Below are positions 32,684 through 42,836 of a stretch of 64,000 bases of DNA, one piece after another. The notes under the pieces are model-generated. The model did not search any database, was not told where the DNA came from, and saw only the letters and a program-made list of their open reading frames with translations. The position numbers and the translations under genes were made by a program. The stretch is from Strongyloides papillosus. Taxonomy: Eukaryota; Nematoda; Chromadorea; Rhabditida; Strongyloididae. The stretch covers positions 682,001 through 746,000 of the forward strand of contig SRSI01000079.1 of assembly GCA_005656395.1 (NCBI GenBank). The letters are read 5' to 3'. Each line of letters opens with the position of its first letter. Position 1 is the first letter of the stretch.

Positions 32684-33454
32684 ATGTTGTTCGATTTATG
32701 TAATTGTCTCACGATTTTACTTGTTACTCTTATCACTTTTGCTGGTTTTATAGTACCTGGATGCAAAGGAAACAATTCAGGAAAAGAAACCAAAAAAACT
32801 AGCAGTAACGTTAGTCAAAAGAAGGTATCTACGAAATCTAAGAAGTCTAAAAAAAGTACTTCATCAAGAAGGAAAGGAAAAACTGCCAGCAAGAAACAAG
32901 AGAAAAGTAAGAAAGACAGTAAACGTGAAGTTTCTAAGACACAGACTGAAAACAATAACTCAACAGTTACTAAAGGAAAAGAGGAGGAGGCTGGAGATAA
33001 AATCATTACTAAAGCCCCTAGTAAAGGACCTGAGGCTCCTGCAGGAGGTTCCATAAAAGAACAAGACTTTGTAAAAATGGAACTTTATAATGAAACTAAT
33101 GATACTTCTAAGGTAGACACAACCCTCACTGACATCAAACCTTCTACTGATGAAGTTCTTTTCGAAAATGGAAAAAAAAGTAGTACTCTAACACTTCATA
33201 ATGTTAGCGATGTTAGAAGAGCATTCAAATTGAAGTGCTCCGACGTTAATATATGCAAAGTTAAACCTTCCGTTGGTTATCTTGCACCAAATGAAAAGAA
33301 AAATATAGAATTTAGCCTTGTTGGAGAAATAAATGAGCCCACTAAATTTGTTGTCCTCTACACTATTGGTAATCTTGATGGAAATGATGCTGGAAAAGAA
33401 TTTAAAGCAGATGAAAAGTATACTACAATTAATCTCAAAGTTGCATCCTTGTAA
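32684..33454 (+). CDS. Membrane-anchored lysine-rich protein with a C-terminal MSP domain, copy 1
   Basis: This single exon encodes 256 residues from the first ATG. Residues about 2-25 are hydrophobic (LFDLCNCLTILLVTLITFAGFIVPGC), a signal anchor or signal peptide. Residues about 27-135 are a Lys/Ser-rich low-complexity linker (KKSKKSTSSRRKGKTASKKQ). The last about 95 residues form a major-sperm-protein-like beta domain: VLFENGKKSSTLTLHNVSDV.RAFKLKCSD...CKVKPSVGYLAPNE. MSP domains are abundant in nematodes, in sperm cytoskeleton and in VAP-type adaptors. A tandem paralogue starts 482 bp downstream. Confidence 0.82.
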   Translation: MLFDLCNCLTILLVTLITFAGFIVPGCKGNNSGKETKKTSSNVSQKKVSTKSKKSKKSTSSRRKGKTASKKQEKSKKDSKREVSKTQTENNNSTVTKGKEEEAGDKIITKAPSKGPEAPAGGSIKEQDFVKMELYNETNDTSKVDTTLTDIKPSTDEVLFENGKKSSTLTLHNVSDVRRAFKLKCSDVNICKVKPSVGYLAPNEKKNIEFSLVGEINEPTKFVVLYTIGNLDGNDAGKEFKADEKYTTINLKVASL

Positions 33455-33936
33455 TTAGTTTAAATATATATAATAATAACCATACAAAGAAAGTTTTCTA
33501 CATATATTATTGTAAAAGAATATGTGTATAATAAATAGGTATTGGTGTTAATTTTATTTTTATAGTATGTCTTTAGTTTACAAATGTGGTAAACATAACA
33601 ATCTCAAGATTATGAATATTTTTTTCTTACCGATTGTATTGATGCTTACTTATTCAATAAAGTGTAATTATCATCTTTAATTTCATCATTTTGCATATGT
33701 AGATACTTTTTTAATAAATTACCATTAATTGAATACATTTTCAACTATTCCAATATATTTATATTTTTACTAAATAATTAACATAATAAGAATTTTAACG
33801 GAATATTATATTCATTATTTGGTTATACAAGCCAAATTTGATAATTAAACATAGTTAGTATTCTAATATTTGATAAAATTAATTCTATAAGAAAACAATA
33901 ATTTTTGCTAAACCTTTAAGATTACATCTTTGTAAC
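33455..33936. other. Spacer between the tandem MSP-domain genes
   Basis: No gene seen. The part at about 33560-33670 matches 35010-35125, the 3' flank of the second paralogue (TAGTATGTCTTTAGT, TAAAGTGTAA), so the duplication unit includes the 3' UTR. Confidence 0.65.
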
Positions 33937-34914
33937 ATGCTAATCGCTACATTTAATTGTCTTACAATTGGATTTGCCATAATAACTACTTTTATTGGCT
34001 TCATAACACCTGGATGTGCTTCAAATGACTCTAAAAAAGGAGCTAAAAGTGCAAAAGTAAAGGCTGCTAAAAAAGATGTAGTAAGTCCACTAAAGAAGAC
34101 TGACAACAATTCATCGCAAATGAAGAAAGTAAAGGAGGATAGTAAAAAAGAAAGCAAGGCCAAAAAAGATTCTAAACAAGAAACTTCCAAAAAGGGACCA
34201 GAGCCAAAGGATGATAACAATAACACTACATGCACCAAGAGGGATGATGAAGGAAGCAAAAAGTTGGATCCTACAAAAGAACTATCACTCAGAGAGGACT
34301 CCAAAAAGAAAGATGATAAAGAGGAGAAATCACTTAAGGAAACCTCAAAGAAGGATGAACCTAAAAAGGATGACGATAAAGGTGAGACATCACACAAAGA
34401 AACTTCAAAAAAGGAGGAAGTATCAATTAAAGATGACCCAAAACAAGAGGGATCAAAAAAAGAGGATGCACCACCATCATTGAAAGAAATGCCAATGAAA
34501 GATGCAACCAAAGAATTTAATAATTTTGTTGGAAAGAAGGATGCTCCTGAAAAGAAGGAGGAGAGTGGAAAAAAGGACCAACAGTCTAATGAAATCAAAC
34601 CTAGCTTGGAGAAGATTGTTTTTGAGAAAGGAACAGGAAACGCCATCATCACACTTGAAAACAAGACTGATCTTAAGAGAGCTATCAAGATTAAGTGCTC
34701 TGACAACAATATATACAAGGTCAATCCCGTCTTCCACTACATCGAATCTGGAAAAACAGTCTCCGTGGAGGTTATCCGTAGTGGAGATCAGAGGAAAGTT
34801 GATAAATTGGTTGTCCTAAATACTCCAGCTACACTTGATGGACATGATCCACAAAAAGAATTTAAGTCGGGAGGAAAGTATACTTCAATTGTTATACCAC
34901 TTGCAGTGGCCTAG
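33937..34914 (+). CDS. Membrane-anchored lysine-rich protein with a C-terminal MSP domain, copy 2
   Basis: This single exon encodes 325 residues, with the same layout as the copy at 32684-33454. It has a hydrophobic N-terminus ending in GFITPGC, an expanded Lys/Glu/Asp linker of about 190 residues with loose KKDE(E/P)K-type repeats (SLKETSKKDEPKKDDD, SHKETSKKEE), then an MSP domain (IVFEKGTGNAIITLENKTDL.RAIKIKCSD...YKVNP). The linker length differs by about 70 residues between the copies, probably by slippage in the repeats. The shared PGC after the hydrophobic segment could be a cleavage or lipidation context, but that is speculative. Confidence 0.82.
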   Translation: MLIATFNCLTIGFAIITTFIGFITPGCASNDSKKGAKSAKVKAAKKDVVSPLKKTDNNSSQMKKVKEDSKKESKAKKDSKQETSKKGPEPKDDNNNTTCTKRDDEGSKKLDPTKELSLREDSKKKDDKEEKSLKETSKKDEPKKDDDKGETSHKETSKKEEVSIKDDPKQEGSKKEDAPPSLKEMPMKDATKEFNNFVGKKDAPEKKEESGKKDQQSNEIKPSLEKIVFEKGTGNAIITLENKTDLKRAIKIKCSDNNIYKVNPVFHYIESGKTVSVEVIRSGDQRKVDKLVVLNTPATLDGHDPQKEFKSGGKYTSIVIPLAVA

Positions 34915-35452
34915 TAAGATTACGAAGATGTAGGAAGCAACAAGGAGAAATTTACCATATAAATTATTGTATAAAATATATGTATAATAGAAAGGTACTG
35001 GTGTTAATATTTTTTTATAGTATGTCTTTAGTCTACAGATGTAGTAAACACCACAATATTAAGATTGATAATATTTTTCTTCAAATTTATTGTATCAATG
35101 TTTATAAATTAATAAAGTGTAAAGCGTTATTTCATGTTTCTTATTTTTTAACCAAATGATTTGATATCAATAATAAACTTGGACAATTATTCTTCACATT
35201 TGAACATTCATCACCATAAAATTGCACAATCGAAACAGTTTTAAACTAATATACCCTCTTGGTAATCTCAACCTTTCACTATACCACTCGATAATTTAGA
35301 CGTCATTCATTACATCCCCAACTATTAATAACTAGAGAAGTTGCCTCAAAGAAGCTTCAATATTCAAGAGAAAAAACAAAAAGACACGAGTAAACTATTT
35401 ATTTGAACTAAAAATGAATTGTTAATCTTAAAAAATAAAGACAAAAAAATAA
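34915..35452. other. Intergenic between the MSP-domain gene and the small heat shock gene
   Basis: Convergent 3' flanks. The left part is the duplicated 3' UTR of the MSP gene (AATAAAGTGTAA near 35111). No further gene seen. Confidence 0.5.
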
Positions 35453-35955
35453 TTATTTAATCTGGATAGGTACTTCCTTAGTCTTCTCATCCTCGACAGC
35501 CATCTTGGTACCTCCAACAGTAAGAATACCATCCTTGTTAAGTTCACTAGTTACGTCCTCCTCCTTCAAACCCTCTGGTAAAGCGTATCTACGGATGAAG
35601 CTTCGCTCAATCTGAAATATACATAAATTGAAGTACATAAAAACAAACTTACTGTTCCATAGTCATCAGACTTCTCCTCATGTTTACCCTCAACTTGGAG
35701 GAAGTTGTTCTTGACACTGACTTTCAACTCCTCAGGGGTAAAGTGAGAAACATCCATCTTGACCTTGAATTCTTTGGCGTTGTTAATAATCTCTGGACAC
35801 TGAGCAAACTTGTGGGAATCAGTGAGAGATTTGTCCATCCAGAGAGTTGGCATCATGAAAGCCCTGTCCATTTCATCATAGAGTTTCCTGGCTTGCTTCA
35901 TAGAGGAAGCGAGGAATGGATCACGCATGAAAGGAGTCAACCAACGTCCAGCCAT
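35453..35955 (-). CDS. Small heat shock protein (alpha-crystallin/HSP20)
   Basis: Exons 35653-35955 and 35453-35611 give 153 residues. After an N-terminal WLTPFMRDPF segment, the alpha-crystallin domain covers about residues 55-140: FKVKMDVSHFTPEELKVSVK, LQVEGKHEEKSDDYG, IERSFIRRYALPEGL and DGILTVGG. The C-terminal PIQIK provides the IxI-type motif that docks into neighbouring subunits. It is an ATP-independent holdase chaperone that forms oligomers. A perfect heat shock element lies about 130 bp upstream, so the gene is probably HSF-1 driven. Confidence 0.94.
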
Positions 35956-36028
35956 ATTGTTAGTATCAAATGTAGGGTAAAAACAACCAACAGAAAAAAT
36001 GAAAGATAAAGATCTTCAATTAGGTATT

Positions 36029-36037
36029 TGATTTATA
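36029..36037 (-). promoter_or_regulatory. TATA-like box of the small heat shock gene
   Basis: On the minus strand GTATATAAA lies about 75 bp upstream of the start codon and about 50 bp downstream of the heat shock element, a normal order for a heat-inducible promoter. Confidence 0.5.
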
Positions 36038-36083
36038 TACACACAAAAAAAACATTCTCTTTCTTTCCAACGCTTTACGTTTT

Positions 36084-36101
36084 TTCTAGAAATTTCAAGA
36101 A
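36084..36101 (-). promoter_or_regulatory. Heat shock element
   Basis: The sequence TTCTAGAAATTTCAAGAA contains four perfectly phased inverted nGAAn pentamers (TTC..GAA..TTC..GAA), with another TTC one base out of phase after it. It is an HSF-1 binding site in consensus form, about 130 bp before the small heat shock protein start. It reads almost the same on both strands. Confidence 0.88.
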
Positions 36102-36562
36102 ATTTTCTAGCAGCATAGATAGGACAGTGTGATAGTATATATCAAACATACGACATAACAGAAATATATAACATCATCAAGCTAAAGAAAAGAGAATGCA
36201 AGCAGATAAGATTGGAGATTTTTAACCATGCAAAAGACGTTTGAAATGTCTATGTTTGTACTTTGGACCTTAGAAATTTTGCCGATGGTACAGTTTCGTT
36301 AACATCATTTGAAGGGAAAAAAGAGACATATACTCTTGCATGGAATCTTTTCTAATATCTCATTATGTCAATGAGAGAAGTACAAAAAGATCATGGTACA
36401 GCAAATGAGTGTATCTATTTCTCCAATTGTTATCATTTAGCAGTATTTGACCCATTTCATCATGTTTAATTGTCATTATTAGATTTTTTGAAGTATTCCT
36501 CGCAACATTAGTTATTAAAAATTCACTGTATTAAACTTCTTTTTTTTCAGAAAAGTTACAAC
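36102..36562. other. Intergenic upstream of the second coiled-coil gene
   Basis: No gene seen. A CTTTTTTTTTTCAG acceptor-like site ends 12 bp before the next ATG and fits spliced-leader addition. Confidence 0.45.
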
Positions 36563-37277
36563 ATGCAGGAAGTAAATATGATATTGAAATATGTTGAAAA
36601 TAATAATAAATTATTACGAGCCATCAGTGAGAAGCAAGACCAACTCTTCAAGAAACTTGATGACTTAGAGGCAAAGCTCTGTTCAACGAAAGGTAGGTTG
36701 TTTCCTGACGTCTTACAAGTTTATCAAATATTTTTCAGACGTAACCAGCGGTCTTACACCACCTGACAGCGACACAGAACTGTTCAATGATGTGGTTCCA
36801 AAACCTAAGTCTGCCAGGAGCATCTCATTCACCGATTCTGAGAGTGACAATGACGGTGACATATTTAAGGATGCAGCACAGATACCTTCTTTTCTTGCTG
36901 TTGCAGAGGATGAGTTTAAACTCAACTTGGATTTAGGTGGTGCTCGTGAAAAAAGCTACAGTGGTAGCATATACTATGGTTTTGCTCGAAATGAGTGTAA
37001 ACGTGTCGCTTCCGTTAAATGCAGATTCATGAAGTCTGTTGTAAATAAGGTTCTTGAGGTCGTTAGTAGTGACACTAGCGGCAAAAATGTCAACTTCCAG
37101 ATTCTTTGTGGTGCTAAGGATAAGGGTCTTTATGAGATGGAGGTTAAGAAGGAGTATGCTCTTGTTAAGGTCAAACCCGAGGCTATATTGAACTGTAGAT
37201 TGGATATCCGTCTCATCCTCCTCAAGTTTCCTAGTTTGGAGGATGCCACTGAGGTCTATGGAGGATTGTGTAAATAA
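36563..37277 (+). CDS. Coiled-coil orphan protein (family member 2)
   Basis: Exons 36563-36692 and 36739-37277 give 222 residues. Exon 1 is a short coiled coil (MILKYVENNNKLLRAISEKQ, LFKKLDDLEAKL). An acidic, Ser-rich linker follows (SFTDSESDNDGD) and then a C-terminal domain of about 110 residues (YYGFARNECKRVASVKCRF, VLEVVSSDTSG, CGAKDKGLYEMEVKKEYALVKV). The plan and the intron position agree with the gene at 27501-28330, and a broken third member lies at 46737-47270. There is no signal peptide and no recognised domain, so it is a nematode-restricted intracellular protein of unknown function. Confidence 0.75.
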
Positions 37278-38814
37278 TTGTTTTTTTTGTATTGCTGTGT
37301 TTTATATTTGTAATATATTTTTGTTTAATTAATAAATAATGTTTTTGTCCATTTGTTGATCTTGTTAATGATGCTTCTAAAGTACATCATAGGTGTTATC
37401 ACCTTGATAACATTCAAGAGAAATCTATTATACTTGATAATACTTTTATTTATTACAAAAGAAAATGAAGAGGTTGATAAAAGAATTTTTAGTTTCCAAG
37501 TATGTTGATAGTGTGTGATTTAAATTTCGAAGATTTATGTGTTAAACCACTAGGTGTTATGGATTATTCAGTCTTACAAAATACATTTTATTCAACAATA
37601 ATTAGAAATGCACCACAATTTAATAAGACACTTTTATGCGGTTGCAGGAGATTATTATTATGATATATACATATTACGATCAAAGTGTAAGTTTTTTTTA
37701 TATTTAATAATTATGATATTAGTATGGATTCGTATTATATTATCTTCTGATGTTCCACTACAGAATCTTTTTGATATGGATAAAAAAATGAAGGACTAAG
37801 AGATTCTCAGAGATTTTTAATGGATGGTCTTCAAAATACAGATAAAGATGAATCTACCACAGTCGGTATTTTAAAGGTACTGATGATTACAAGGCCGTCA
37901 CTTTCTTGTGTCTTAATATTAAATGGAACAACAATACTTCTGATTGTTATTTAACTTTTGGAAGCATATATGTGTTCTTCTCCATTTTTAAGATCATGGA
38001 AATATAATTAATTTATGGTACCATAAAAGTCAAATAAAATCTTTGTTCAGACCATCAATGTAATAATAAATGTTATTATATCACCAATATTAACTATTAT
38101 GTCATCTTCACTTGTATATGGTCTCTTTTTAATTGATAATGTTGCTGTTAAAAGCAAGACAATTAATTGTTTCATACGTGAAAGTGAACTTAACAATCAC
38201 ACAATAGGAACATTTATATTTAATTTAGGAATTGGCCACCTAATATTAAGGTGATTTGAAAGCATGATCTTCTAAAAGTTCTTTTTAATTTCTCTATTTA
38301 TTCTTTTTGCATATGAAAAAATGGTTTTTGTGAAGCATGAAAAATATAAATGGGCTTATTTCCCCACAAGAAGGACATAGTAGAAGTACTCGACATGTAT
38401 TTTTAGCTTGAACAGATAACTTTTTATCGTGAAAATAATTTAATTCACAATCATAATCAGTTAGATTACTAACACTACAACAATCAACCGCGTTGAAGCA
38501 TCTTCACCTGATAATTCCCACGTTTGTGTTAGTTTACCTATGTTTCACTTAGTGTTAAAATATTTTTTCGTTATGAGATAATTTGGGATTTTTTTCACAG
38601 TAAACGATTGGAATTATTGTGCTTTACAAGTTGGTATTAAACTGCTTCATTTCTAGAGCAGAAAATCAGATTTGTTTTGGTTTAAATGAAATTATGTTCT
38701 ACAAAAATAGTAAGTATAATCATGTTAATATTTTAATAAATCCTCATTTAGGTTAACTTTACTTGTCGATGAGATTCGTGCCATTATGAGCTGCGAGAAG
38801 AACATTCGTAACTT
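37278..38814. other. Intergenic, possible decayed exons
   Basis: No intact gene can be supported. Short coding-like pieces occur: SKTINCFIRESELNN near 38150 and, after a TTTAG acceptor near 38752, LTLLVDEIRAIMSCEKNIRN. They are flanked by stops and I cannot link them. They may be relics pushed up against the edge of the inverted duplication. Confidence 0.3.
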
Positions 38815-38880
38815 AACGCACGGTAGATGAAGTCTTCTTATCCTGACTTGCTCAAGACGATTTGACTACCGTGCATTGCG
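38815..38880. mobile_element. Foldback/MITE-like inverted repeat 2
   Basis: The ends GCACGGTAG (38818-38826) and CTACCGTGC (38866-38874) are perfectly complementary and are followed inward by weaker complementarity (GTCTT with AAGAC). The outer bases AACGCACGGTAGATGA match the left arm of the element at 4456-4558. The element sits exactly where the inverted duplication begins. Confidence 0.6.
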
Positions 38881-39010
38881 AATGGTAATTTTCAAGTTAC
38901 CCTTGATTCAAATGATAGAAGAAAATATGATGTAGAGTAGAAAGATAATCATTTTAGTGCAAAAATTAAACTTAAAGGCTTATTACATTCACAATTGAAT
39001 GTTCCTCCTT
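38877..39010 (+). pseudogene. Unidentified coding relic, inverted copy
   Basis: This is the counterpart of the relic at 16116-16319. It shares GNFQV, DRRKYDVE and LLHSQLN and has an internal stop after DVE. The parent gene is unknown. Confidence 0.4.
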
Positions 39011-39971
39011 TTATTTTCAAACATATTAACTTGGATAATGATTTAAAAATTTTACTTTGATGATAATATCATACTTTTATGATATCATTTAATTTTGTAT
39101 TTAAATTTGTATGTCTTAATTGTCAATAAAAGTTTCTTTAAAATATTTCCATTGTCATTATTTTATCATGTGATTATCTAATTTGTTAAAAAAATGTTCA
39201 AAGTGATTAAAATTTTTAATATTATTTAAATGATCGAAATTTTTCAAATATTTTATATAAAGAGAGATATAATAATGTAAATTTAATATATTTTGAAAGG
39301 TTTTAAAACTTTTGACATTTGAAATCCTATCAATTAATACTTTCATCAAATAAAAAGGTGTTCCAATGAACTTTTCTTCATTGTTATTCAGAAGATTACT
39401 TTAAAAATACATTATCTATTATATGTGCTATATACTAACTTTTATCAACTAAATGGACTAAATTTGATTCTCTGTAGCAAACGAACAACATTAACATAAA
39501 CAAAAAAGTATTCATCAGCATATAATAAAAAATTGATCAAAGTTTAACATTAATTTTCGATATTATGATAGAAGTAGCAAATTTTACAATAATTTTATGG
39601 TTAAAAATTGTAAAACATTTAAATAATACACTTAATTAATAGCATTTCTCAACATTATATGCATTTTGACTTTCCTTACCATGATTATTCTAATTATTAT
39701 TAATATACAATGTTATGCATAGAAAAAATTGTAGTTTAATCATAATTTGAACTTTTTTGAGTGCTTTATGATTTTCTTTACTTTGCTTCGGCTTCTTTAT
39801 TACGAAACTTTGGTATAGCAAACCTAAATTAATAATGTATCTTCAAAACAACGTTATTATTTCAATGCATAAATGCTTTAATATTCATATTTTAAATTTA
39901 GAAAACAAATCAAAACATTAATTAATACTTTATTTAAAATCTATACACTACATTTAATATCATAATCTTAT

Positions 39972-42836
39972 TTAAATTACTAAAATCATTGTATTTACTA
40001 CAATTACGAATGCCAAAATCATACTACCCATAACTCCAATCTCATTTCTTGAAATTTGTCCATTGTCTGTTCTAAAGGTTTTAAACTCTTTTTTTACCAA
40101 AACTTCTCCAATTGGAACATCATAAAGGCAGTGTAATGTTCCATTTGGGTTATTTTCCGTGTTTATAACAAAGTCTTTCTCCAACTTAAGTCTTCCCCTC
40201 TCTTGAAATTTACGAAGTTTGAGGAATCTAAACTCTATTTTATCATCTTTAAATGATATATGTTTGAGATTGGTATAATTATTTAGGCTTACAGAGCAAT
40301 TTGCTTTGTATCCTAATTCATTAAAAGAGTACACAACAGGAAGGGTTTCATTTAATATAGGTTTGTAATTTTGAGACTTTTCAACTTCACCAATAGGAAC
40401 TTTGTAGATGCAAATGAATTTTCCTTCCGGATTTTTGACAGTATATAAAAGAAGCTTTTTTGTAGACTTTAAATTTTTCATTTGGCTTAATGCTGCATCA
40501 TCAAGACCCTCAACTTCTATCCTTTTATCATTAAGCATAATGGTCTTGAGTTGAGTGAAGTCATTCTCTTTCCTTGAACAATTTGGATTGAAGTTCAATT
40601 GTCCATAAGCATAATTAACATCGGGGAGAACTGTGTGTTGAATAGACTCATATGTTCGGGACATTTGAATTTCTCCAAAGAAAAGCTTATAAACACAAAC
40701 ACATCTTCCAATTGGATTATTGCTCTTATAAATAACAAATCCTCCATCCAACTTGAAACTTCCTTTTGTTCTATCGCTTGTATTTTCAAGATCTCCAACT
40801 TTTATACTTTCATCATTAAACATAATTGTTGTAAGATTAACATTTTCTTTTGGGTTCTTAGAGCAGTTAGCTTTAAACGGTAATTGATCAGAGGCATATC
40901 GAATAAGAGGGTATTTTGTAGTCTTAAAATATTTATATCCTTGGATTATTTGATATTTTCCATGAGTCAATTTGTAAATGCAAGATAATTTTCCTTCTGG
41001 ACGGCTCCCCATAAAGATAACCTTTTTCCCTTCGATCTTGAAGTTACCTTTTGTTGCACCGGTTGCATTTTTGAGGTCATCCACTTCAATTGACTCATCA
41101 TTAAATAAGACACTTCCGAGATTGGTGGAATTACCTTGGTCCATAGAACAATGTGGCTTAATGGGTGGTTCATCATTAGAGTACGTAACAAAAGGCATAC
41201 TTTCATTCGAGAAAAATTTATATGTTTCATTTCTTGAAACTTCTCCATAAGTTAATTTATAAATGCAAGATAATTTTCCATTTGGATTAATGCCCGTAAA
41301 GGTAACTAATGTCTCATTATACTTGAAGTTTCCTTTTATTCCATTGCTTGTACTTTTAAGATCATCAATTTCAATTCTTTCCTTATCAAATAAAACAGTC
41401 TTGAGAATTGCAGATTTGTCTTGGTTCATTGAACAATTTGGTTTAAAATGTAATTCACCATGAGGATATGTAATTAAAGGAGTATATTTATCCTTAAAAT
41501 ATTTAAATGTTTGTGACGTTTGAAATTCTCCAAAAGGATATATATAAAAACACGTCAATTTTCCACTTGGATTTTCAGTTTTAAACATAACAACATCATT
41601 AATCAACGTGAAGTTTCCTTTCGATTTATCGCTTGTTCTTTGGAGAGATTGTATTTCAATCCTTTCATTATTAAAAAGAATAGTTTTGAGGTGAGTGATA
41701 CCATTTGTACTCATAGAACAGTTAAGATTGAAATATAATTTATCATAAGTGTATTCTATGGAAGGGAGAATTTCATCTTCAAATACTAAATCCGTCCCAA
41801 TAATAGATTTTTGGAAAACCTGTCTTCCACCACCTCCACAATCATCACAATTGTACTGAAATTTTACAATTACTGATTCTTTTATAGTAATATTTCTCTT
41901 GTTATTTGATAAAGGTGTTAAAATCTCTTTCTTAATCTCTTCTAACTTGTTGTCCTTTGAATACCTCAAATAAGATACATTTATATTCTCATAATCAAAG
42001 AAACCAGGTTGATTAGTGGTACCATTATATAAAAGTTTGATATAAAGTGTATTAGGGAAAAAGTCTAGTTCAACAAGCCACCATTCTTTATTGTCGTAAT
42101 TAATTTCGATGTCATGATTTTTATGTATACTAATGAATGGAAGAGGATGGTTAATCTTTCTTATGACAACTGGTTCTAGAAATTCAATATGTTCATTATA
42201 AAAACCGTCATTGTTGAATGTGACCAATATATCTCCTTTATATAGATTTGGATTTTTGGAATCAAAATCACGTTTACCACTTTTTACACCAAGTGCTATA
42301 GTTCTTTTATAATCAACATTCCTATAATATATGTTTTGTCTAGGATTGAGGTCAATAACACCCAGATACCATTCTTCTACTATATTTTTTTGATGTTTTG
42401 TAGTACGTCTAATCTCGTGTTTCCAGTCTGCCCAAAAACTTTCAAATGTATTACTAATATTTCCTTTAACCCTGACACAATCAACATCTGTTGTTTCTTC
42501 TTCATTGAAATCATAAATATTCCATTCATAAGGATCATCTTCCTTATTTCTATATCTCATAAATGGATCTCTTCCTCCAATTATTTTTTCAAACTTTATA
42601 TCAGCTTGACGGCCATATTGAAGATGTACATTAGAAATTGTAATGTTCACTCTTGGACATTTTACAGCAATTACATTAGAATTAGTTAAAACAGTACTTC
42701 TTCTATGCAAAAGTCTTATCAAGTCATCACTTCCAAAATAATTAAATTGTTTTAGGAATTCTGATTTTACATCACAAGAACTTAAATGAATTAAATAGAC
42801 GGTCAATATCCAAAGAACTTTGAGTAGTTTCTCCAT
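39972..42836 (-). CDS. Large surface glycoprotein 3 (recombinant-looking)
   Basis: This single exon on the minus strand encodes 954 residues. The signal peptide MEKLLKVLWILTVYLIHLS and the 5' flank match large gene 1 (8062), whereas the repeats and the 3' flank match large gene 2 (12315). The head differs strongly from both but keeps VIAVKCP, EWNIYD, VDC, YKGDILVTF, NKEWWLVE and a CDDCGG site. Six two-cysteine repeats follow, some nearly identical to gene 2 over more than 60 residues (for example KYPLIRYASDQLPFKANCS and the last repeat). A hydrophobic C-terminus (GVMGSMILAFVIVVNTMIL) completes it. It is predicted to be a secreted or surface-anchored, heavily N-glycosylated protein of unknown function. 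Confidence 0.9.
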   Translation of the reverse strand: MEKLLKVLWILTVYLIHLSSCDVKSEFLKQFNYFGSDDLIRLLHRRSTVLTNSNVIAVKCPRVNITISNVHLQYGRQADIKFEKIIGGRDPFMRYRNKEDDPYEWNIYDFNEEETTDVDCVRVKGNISNTFESFWADWKHEIRRTTKHQKNIVEEWYLGVIDLNPRQNIYYRNVDYKRTIALGVKSGKRDFDSKNPNLYKGDILVTFNNDGFYNEHIEFLEPVVIRKINHPLPFISIHKNHDIEINYDNKEWWLVELDFFPNTLYIKLLYNGTTNQPGFFDYENINVSYLRYSKDNKLEEIKKEILTPLSNNKRNITIKESVIVKFQYNCDDCGGGGRQVFQKSIIGTDLVFEDEILPSIEYTYDKLYFNLNCSMSTNGITHLKTILFNNERIEIQSLQRTSDKSKGNFTLINDVVMFKTENPSGKLTCFYIYPFGEFQTSQTFKYFKDKYTPLITYPHGELHFKPNCSMNQDKSAILKTVLFDKERIEIDDLKSTSNGIKGNFKYNETLVTFTGINPNGKLSCIYKLTYGEVSRNETYKFFSNESMPFVTYSNDEPPIKPHCSMDQGNSTNLGSVLFNDESIEVDDLKNATGATKGNFKIEGKKVIFMGSRPEGKLSCIYKLTHGKYQIIQGYKYFKTTKYPLIRYASDQLPFKANCSKNPKENVNLTTIMFNDESIKVGDLENTSDRTKGSFKLDGGFVIYKSNNPIGRCVCVYKLFFGEIQMSRTYESIQHTVLPDVNYAYGQLNFNPNCSRKENDFTQLKTIMLNDKRIEVEGLDDAALSQMKNLKSTKKLLLYTVKNPEGKFICIYKVPIGEVEKSQNYKPILNETLPVVYSFNELGYKANCSVSLNNYTNLKHISFKDDKIEFRFLKLRKFQERGRLKLEKDFVINTENNPNGTLHCLYDVPIGEVLVKKEFKTFRTDNGQISRNEIGVMGSMILAFVIVVNTMILVI

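Noticed and set aside
33885..34724. 279-codon minus-strand open frame, Ser/Phe-rich
   Set aside because: A shadow of the lysine-rich coding strand of the MSP-domain gene.
37608..37799. Possible two-exon small gene (63-codon open frame with an intron-like GTAAG)
   Set aside because: Splicing the apparent intron creates an immediate stop and no family is recognisable.
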